Source: Periplaneta americana
Lineage: Eukaryota > Arthropoda > Insecta > Blattodea > Blattidae
DNA: 64,000 bases
Assembly: GCF_040183065.1 (NCBI RefSeq)
Contig: NC_091130.1
Coordinates: 128,007,914 to 128,071,913 of the forward strand
Direction of reading: 5' to 3'
A program made the position numbers and the translations under genes. This document shows, one piece after another, positions 43,891-53,300 of this stretch. The number at the start of each line of letters is the position of its first letter. Positions within the stretch are counted from its first letter, which is position 1. The notes beneath the pieces are model-generated. The model ran no database searches. It had not been told where the DNA came from and saw nothing but the letters and a program-made list of their open reading frames with translations.

Positions 43891-46800
43891 CTGCAATGTA
43901 CAGATGAGTAACTGAACTACATTGTTACAAATTGTTTAAGTATTGCTCTACTTAATAATTTCCTCTTAGAATGTGTAGTCAGTTGGCTGGAACTGAAAGT
44001 ATGAATTGAAGAAAAATGATACAATGAACACTTTAAGAACTTCACTGATATATGTTGTTGTTTTCTAATGCCAGGCGTTTGACAATAAAGTCATTTGACC
44101 TCTTGCACTCCAATATTTTTCAAAGATATTATCATGACCAGCCACTGAAGCACAGATTTTGAGGTGTTCCGAAACTATTTCTTGGTTTGAGTTGCACAAT
44201 GGGCAGTTAGGGGACTGATATATTCCAATTCTATGCAGGTGTTTGGCCAAACAATCATGGCCTGTTGCCAATCTAAATGCAGCTACAGACGATTTTCGTG
44301 ATAAATCGGGAATTAACTGTGGATTTTGATGCAGAGAGTTCCATTTTTTTCCCTTGAGATTTTGTTATCAAATTTTCTTTGTTAAAGTCTAAGTATGTAG
44401 ATTTAATCAATCTTTTCACAGAGTAAAACGTAGATTTAGTAACAGGTCTGTAAGTAGCAGTGCTGCCCTTCTTTGCTAAAGCATCTCCATTCTCGTTTCC
44501 CAGGATTCCACAATGGGATGGTATCCATTGGAATACAATTCTTTTATTGAGTGATATTAATTGAGAGAGCATTTTAGTTATTTCTGCTGTTTGAGATGAA
44601 GGTGTGTGTTTAGAGACTATTGATAGAATAGCTGCTTTGGAGTCTGACAATATAACTGCATTCTTAAATTTATTGATACTTTACTGATATATTAATTAAT
44701 TGGTTCATATGCCATAAGATTCTTTTATAGTCACAAACTTACTACGGGTTCATGAATTACATTCCAAAAAGTAACCTTACTTTGGATTTTTTTATCTGAA
44801 AAAAATCCACCGCCTTCAGTTGGGTGGGAACTTACAATTCTAGGGTCTCAAGGGAAGCACATTAACTACTAGACTAACTAGACTTGAGAAATTATTTTGT
44901 ATTCTTTCTATACCACAATTACCCCATAACTTCGTACAACTGTAGTTCAGAGAGCAAACAGCCTATAAATGGAGTAAGAGGGATTCATTTCTCAATATAT
45001 CTGGTGAGATAAAGGACTAAGTAACTGTGGAACTGTTTTTTTCCCGAGTATTTTGGTACACACGCAAAAAAAAGAGAGAGAGGGGAAAAAAATAAAACTA
45101 GAGCTCTAGAGATAATCATAAAACAGAGGAAATACCTTGAAACAAAACTGAGATAAGAAGTGCCATCAAAATGTATCAGACGGTACCTGCTTTCACTATT
45201 TTCACATAGCACACTCTCACACTCTTGTGGCAGCAGAAGTCATTACCCCAGTCCCTCATGCATCAGTCTGCCAAGCTGCATTAAGCTGAGAAGGCTGTAA
45301 TGCTCGCTGTGTGCAATTATGTAAAGTAATGTTAAACTGGTTTTGCGATTTCAAAATGGATTCGAAATTGGAACAAAGTGTTTTTCGTTTTACTTAGAAA
45401 GTCTGCTTCAAAGACCCTTGAGATATAGGGGAGCATATGGCAATGACGTCCTGGGTCAAACACAGTGCTTTGAATGGTACTCCCAATTTAAAAATGGCCG
45501 AAAATCGTTGGAGGACGACAAGAAATCTGGATGACCCAGCACAAGCACAACCCCTAAAAATGTTTAAGAAATCACACAACTGATACAGAATGACCGTCAC
45601 GTCAGATTACAATTCAAGAAGCTGCAGACATCAATGGAATTTCATTTGGTACAGATCAGATAATCATCACAGGCGAACTGAACATGAGATGCACATCGCT
45701 GCTAAGTTTGTACCCCAGCTGTTGTCCCTGGATCAGAAGGACCTTCATATCAACATCTGCGAAGATCTCAGATTCAGACCAATGATGACCCTACATTCAT
45801 GTCAAGGATCCATCACAGGGAATGACTATGATCCATAGAGAAGAAGACAGTACATTTTGAAGAATTCCTAAATGTAGACAATGAGAAAGAAAGATATTTA
45901 GAGATGCTAGGCAATGCGAAACAAATCATTAAAGAGTCCTCATTTGAAGAATTAATGACAGTGATAAACAAGATGAAAACAATAAAGCATTAGGAATAAA
46001 CAACATACTGGCTGAATTTATTAAGGAGGACTGAACTTACATCGCCTTCTCCAAAGTCTAACCAAACATATGAAAATAATACCTATGAATTGCATAACTG
46101 GATCCTATATCCCATACATAAAAAAGAAATCTCCTGCACTGAGGAACTTAGAGAGAGATAACACTTTTGAACACCACGTACAAGATTTTGGCGAACTTTC
46201 TATATGCGCATCTGTGATAGGCTGACCAGACATCCCCAATTTCTGGGGACAATCCCAAGTTTTGAGTTGCTGTCTCCGGGGAGCAAATGTCCCTGCTTTT
46301 ATCCCCGGAAATTAATTTTTCCCCCAGAAGCTTTGATTTTGTTTCAATAACATTTTACACATAAATATTTAAGGCTCGTGATGAAACTGCAGCGATTCAT
46401 GCACATTTCTGAACGCTTCTCAGTATCAAACAGATGAACCAGCGAGCACAGTATGAGATATTCTGCACTCTTTGAGAAGAATATAGCATTTTTGTCTTTG
46501 GTCATCTTAGCATTCGTGTTGCACGGAAGTGTGAGAAATGCCGCAGCGTCCATTTGTAAGTAGTCAAAAAAATGAGAAATTTTGTGACAAACCAACAGCC
46601 GAAAGTGGTATGATGTTTTTCAACATTCCAAAAAAAAAATTCATTCCGTCTGAAAATCTTCTCAAAATAGTGTCATTAATCATGTGACTTCCAGTCAGTA
46701 ATTCTCAGTTGAAAGACTTTTCTCCACAGTGAACTCAATCTGGACTGATGAAAAGTAAAAAAAAGAAAGTTGAAACAGTTACAGCCTTGTTAGACCTACA

Positions 46801-48860
46801 AGTGAAAACAAACTTTCATTTCTCATTTGAAGAACTTAATGTGAAGCTGTATGGGAATGAATAGATCCTTAAAAAGATACATTCTTCAGAGTAAAATGTG
46901 TGTGTTAGAGTTCAGTGTGTATACAATATTATGTGAAAGACTTCCATATATGCGTCAGTACTGAAATTGAATTCTTAGTGGCTGTAATTATTTATATATA
47001 GGAGTTACGTGTGTTTATGCATTTAATTCAAAACGTTATGATACTCTACAAATTTACTGTGCAAAGTTCTATCATTGTATCTACTGTAGCATGTATTTTC
47101 TGTAACATTTCAATGGAGAGTGACTAGGTAAGCATTTGTGGTTTTTCTTGAAACTGCCAATGTCCCCTGCTGGACCATAAAAAATCTGGTCAGCACAATC
47201 TGTGACCAATGGTAGAAAAGAAAATAGGTGAATTTCAAGCAGACATTCGAAAAGCAAATCAACGACTGATCATATCTTCACACTGAGACAAATATTAGAG
47301 AAGATCAATGACATTACATAGAAACACATAATTTCTTTGTAGATTTTAAAGCAGCTTACGAGTTTTCCGGCACATTAAAGACCTCCAAGTCTAAATTAGA
47401 GCCTCTAGATCAAAATTTCTCCCCTCTCGCATTCTAATAATACCTTAGTTACATACTAGGTTGCATTTGAGGCAGTGAGCTTACCACTTGCCCTTCTGCC
47501 CCTGTTGGCAAATAAGTGTAACTAAATTCCTTGTAGGTAGTGAAACTTCCATCAGAGGATACCTATGTTCTGGCATTGGAACGATGAGTTAAATACATAC
47601 ATGCAGATTAACTGACACAAGTATAAAGAATAAAATCTGGTGTGAATTATAAAGTACCCATATAAAATAGGTAAAGAGAATTAAACTGAGCACAGATAGG
47701 GATAAATAACACATACGATTAGCCTAAGAAGAAAGGTTCATGGGGAGTTAAGAATTGTGAACTACCAATGACGCATTTTTGTTCATGTATACCATGATCT
47801 TCATTTCCATTATTTTTTGTGGTCCAACGTTATTCTTTCAAGAAGCAGCTGGAACAGAACTCCCATACATTTACCCTGTTATACATGTCCTCACTATCCT
47901 TCAAACTAATTATACAAAGTAATATAATACAAAAATACATCCGATGATAACCAATTCAGCAAGGGAAATAAATATTTTTATGGCCTGGAAGTGCATCTTA
48001 AGAACAGTCACAACTGTACATATTTATCTAATGTCTTAAGTCCTGAGTCGGGAAGTGAATGTATAGAAAGTAGACCACGAACTACTCACCATATGCTTTA
48101 CTTGCTTTGTTTGCTGATATTGTTCCAGTTCGTAGTGCTTCTAAAGCATTATTAAGATTTTCCTCTGTCCACGATTTTGTTGGTCCTTCCTTTTTTGGTG
48201 TGTCTATGCCCATACGATGTGCCCGCTGCCAAAGTGTTGTGGAGGGGATACCGTATGTTGCAGATGCTTTAGTTAAACTCATGTTATGATTTCTCAGTGC
48301 ATCCAGTGCCAGCTCCATATCCTCTTGGGTCCATGTTTTTGGACCGCCTTTCCCTGCATCACTACTCACATCTGCAAATTAAATTAATAAACACAGACTA
48401 TGAGTTGAAAGCTCTTGAATTCATAGCCATACATGCTTGAAACTATTTCTATAAATAAAGTCTCACTTTCAGTCACTTATAGCCTGGTAGATAAATCACT
48501 GCTATGAGTCCTTCAGTTATCATTAATGCATGTTCATTGTAAATCATTAGCAGTTTCAGTGTTTCATTCGTTGCTGGTTACGAGAAATAAACTAACTCAT
48601 CACAGCAGCAAGAAGTGAAATGGCATGCTAATCTCCCTACAACAAAATGATATGCCTGGCAGCGATCACAAATCTAATCAATTAAACCAAAGGAATATGA
48701 AATTAATCTTGATGTAGTTTAAAAAGAATCATACATATAAATATCTACACTACAATGCCATTAAACAGCTGAAAAGATCCACACCACTTGATTAATAACT
48801 GTAAAAATATTTCATTTTTAATAACAATATGTTATTTTACGTAAGTTTTGTAGTTCTCAG

Positions 48861-48943
<83 letters not shown>

Positions 48944-50331
48944 TCAGTTAATATACTTTCACTTGGTAATGAGTTTTGGAATAATATTCTGGGGAATTTC
49001 CACAGAAAGTAACAGTGTATTTCTATTACAAAAAAGACCAATTAGTAGGTGCCAAATCTAGGGAATCTTGTAGGACTATTTTCAAAAAACTACAAATAAT
49101 GCCCATGGCTTGTCAGTATATCTTTTCATTAATAATCTTCCTCTTATGTAATTGTGAAAACTTTGTAACTAATTCAACAGTTCATAGCATACACATAAAA
49201 AAAATGACTTTCATACTCCATCACCAAGTCTATCATGCTATCAAAAAGGAGTGCGTTATACGGCATTAAAAATTTTTAATAGCCTCCCTATCGATATAAA
49301 AAATGAAACTCAAAACATAAAATTATTTAGGGCCAAATTAAAGAAGTACCTAATTTCTCACGCCTTCTATTCTGTAGGTGAATTCATGATATTCAATAAC
49401 GCTTCATGAAATTGATACTAAAACTTTGTGTTGTACTAGTAGACTATATTGTAAATCTCTTCTGTATATATTTCATCTAGACTATGACTATAAATTAAGA
49501 CTTTACAATAGTATTAAGTTTTTTGACTTGTTCCATATTCTAGTTGTGAAGCACTGTATGAATACCATGGAATGTTAATAAATACAATACAATAGAAATG
49601 AAGATCTAATTTAAGATATTATCTACGTCTATTTATATAACCCCAAAAAGTTTCATTTTCATATCATCAATATACTGTAGCATTAATGTGTATAATTGGT
49701 AACAAATATGTCATGGCATTAACTACAGTATAATATTTCATTTTTAATGGTAATAATGTCATCAAAGTTTTTAAGTTTTGTAGTTTTTAATATCCAATAC
49801 ACAGCTGTACTCAGAAAATTACACATCAGACAATCAGACCTGTAAATTATTTTTAATAAGTCTGACGACAGATGGATTTTGGAAAATAGGAAAATTATAT
49901 AGGAAATTTGACATTTCACTGAAAACGACTATTTTTCCACATATCCTTGGATGCCAAACTTCAAAATGAGGGATCATTAATTAAAATCCATTCAGCCATT
50001 TTCCCATAATTTCCATTACCAGTTCAAATTATATATATAGATAGAAGATGGGTACTACCTACCTGAGTGTCCTGATGATGATGGAATAAGCCCAAGAAGC
50101 TCAGGTGTAATCATCATAGTATGCATTGTATGCTCATCTTCACCCACATTTTGCTGCAATAGAGCAGCACCATTAAGGTTCTGGTAGGTAGGACTCTGGA
50201 GAAATTCCGAAAGAATTACAACTACAGCAAACATTAATTTGCAGTACAAGTAAAAAAACAAGAAATGCACATTCTATAAAAGACAGTACAACAGAGCTTC
50301 GACATCCTGTATTTCAATTTTGTATCAATTA

Positions 50332-50387
<56 letters not shown>

Positions 50388-53300
50388 GTTTGATTCCAGT
50401 AATATAAATTATCTTTGAATATTGATAAATAACAGTATTATTTCTTATAATATTGCTTGGACATTTTTATTCAATACTTACTGCTATAAAGTAAATACAC
50501 AGAGAATTTATGGATATACAGTATACCATTTCACTACATCTGACAATTAGTTAAATAAGAAAAGAATTTGTCACCTTTAGGTAGATGATGTATATAAGTA
50601 ATGATTAAGATATTCCTTATTCCACAAAATGTATCTATTCATTAGGGCATTTATATCCAGAATAGTTAACAACATAACAAAGCTTCACAAAACTTCAATT
50701 CGTTACAGAATTTATTTAAAAAAAAAATAATAAAGTCAATTTTTTATTTGAATTAGGCTGACCAGACATCCCAAATTTCTGGGGACAGTCCCTGGTTTTG
50801 AGTTGCTGTCCCCATATTTGTCCCCAGAAGTTTTGATTTTGTTTCAATAACATTTTACACGTAAATATTTAAGTATTATGATGAAACTGCTGTGATTCAT
50901 GCACATTTCTGAACGGTTTTCAGTATGAGACAGAAGAACCAGACAGCACAGTACGAGATACTCTGCATTCTTTGACAAAAACATAGCATCTTTGTCTTCA
51001 TTCGCATTGTGCAGAAGCGTTAGAACTGCTTCAGCATCCATTTTTAAGTAGTTAAAAAAATTAGGAGTTTTGTGACAAACCAACAGGTGAAAAGTGGTAT
51101 GATGTTTTTAACATTTAAAAAAAAATTCCATTCCATTTGAAAATCTTCTCAAAATGGTGTCGTTAATCATGTGTCATTCAGTCAGTTATTCATCAGTTGA
51201 AAGACTTTTCTCCACAATGAACTCAATCTGGACTGATGTAAAGTCAAGAATGAAAATTGAAACAGTTAAAGCTTTGTTACAAGTGAAAACAAACTTTCAT
51301 TTCTCATGTGAAGAACTTAGTGTGAAGCTGTATGGGAATGAACAGATCTTTAAAAAGATACATTCTTCAGACAAGTACTTGTAAAATGTGAGTGTTAGAA
51401 TTCAGTGTGTACAATATTATGTGGAAGACTTCCATGCATGCGTCAGTACTGAAATTGAATTCTTCGTGGCTATAATTATGTATAGGAGTTATGTGTGATT
51501 GTGCATTTAATTTAAAAAGCTAAGATACTCTACAAATTTACTGTGCAAAGTTCTATCATTGTATCTACTGTTACATGTATTTTCTGCAACATTTCAATGG
51601 AGAGTGACTAAATAAGCATTTGTAGTTTTTCTTGAAACAGGCAACATATTTACAACCAAGACCTCTTCAAGTGATATCTCTATCCAGAGCTTTTGCTTCA
51701 GTAAAGTCTCATTTTACGAACCTATGGATCAACAATTGGCTCTCTTCTGACAAAGAAAAAATTTTACAGTCTGTACAAAAGAAACCAAATGACCTGGAAA
51801 TGTACAAAAACTTGCCCAGACATGTTCAAACATTTTTAACATGAGCCAGAACAGGTCACATTGTCACTCAATTGTACCTACACTGATTTCACATTTCTGA
51901 TAATCCTACTTGTTTTGGTGTAAAAATCATGATGAAAATCTGGAACACATTCTTCTATACTGTCCATCCATAAACCACAAAAGAAGTAAATTAAAATCAT
52001 CAGTACCAGTTGCAGAAGACACAGCCCTGCAGTATATATTGACTACACCCCACCTCTGGCTACTAGCAACAGGCATCTATAATGAATACCGATCAAAATA
52101 CCCCTCATTTCTCATGAAAAACAACAACTGAATAGACTACAGTGGACAATAGTGGACTTTATGTTGTCAGCAAACAGCTGGATACATTAAGAAGATTGAT
52201 TGACTGAAATTGCTGATGTCCCCTGCTGAACAATAAAAAATCTGGTCAGCCTAATTTGAATGTCTGTCAATAGCACAAAACAATTTTCCACTACTGCTTT
52301 CACCTTAGTCTGAATAAAACTTTCGATACATTTGCATAGTAGGCTGTTGTGGTTACATTACCGATCACATAAATACATGTGACAAGTTCACTCCCATGAA
52401 GATGTGATAATGGCGAACACAGATCATTGTCAACAGGGTCAAGTCTTACTTCCCACGCACAATGTGTGTATGTGTATGTAAAAATCGTTCTTTATAACAA
52501 GTAGTAGTAAATAATGACTATGACAGTGACGACGATGATTATGATAATAGTTATAATAGTTCAGCTATTTGCAACTTACCCTGTCAGACATGTGACTATC
52601 AATATCAATTGTTTCAGCTTGCTCCATTGCACGGAGTGTTTCAAACTTAACTTTTACATTTTCCTCATCCCTTGTGCCTTCAGAAGTATCTATAAAAAAA
52701 AAAATGAAGTAGCAAATCATCAGCAGTAAAACAATATAAACATAAGAACTAAATTATAAAACAAATTAACATGTGTGAAAGCACAAATTTAAGATTAGTT
52801 TCAGTTGGTATGTACAGCTTCCTTTTCAGTGTACACACACTTATTTATTTACTCAAAACATACAAGGGGGAGTCAAATGAAAACTTTGAAAATGTAATAA
52901 AAATTCGAAATTTCGCGCCATTGTCTTGCAAGTTGACAGTACTGTTACCACTGCTATTAACAATGACCTATAGATGGCAGTATAGTGCAGACAAGCGAAA
53001 CGCTGTCATAGTATCAGTTTAAAGATGGTTGCCCCACTTGCGACATGTACCAACGAAGAACAACATTTTGTCATACATTTTCTGAGCAGTGAAGGTGTGA
53101 AACCTATTGAAATCCATTGGTGAATGAAGGTCCAATATGGTGATGCATGTTTATCACAGCAGCAAGTGTATGAGTGGAGTAGAAAGTTCAGCAACGGCTT
53201 GACTTCTGTGATAGACGCTCCCTGCGAGGGTCAGGCACACCGTGTTGTGATACCAGAGTGATGGAAAATCGACGTGTAATGGTGGATGCAATAGCCACAA

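Noticed and set aside
46344-46595. Minus-strand opening similar to one at 50844-51083
   Set aside because: The similarity is explained by the two hAT copies being the same family; the transposase-like frame is on the opposite strand.
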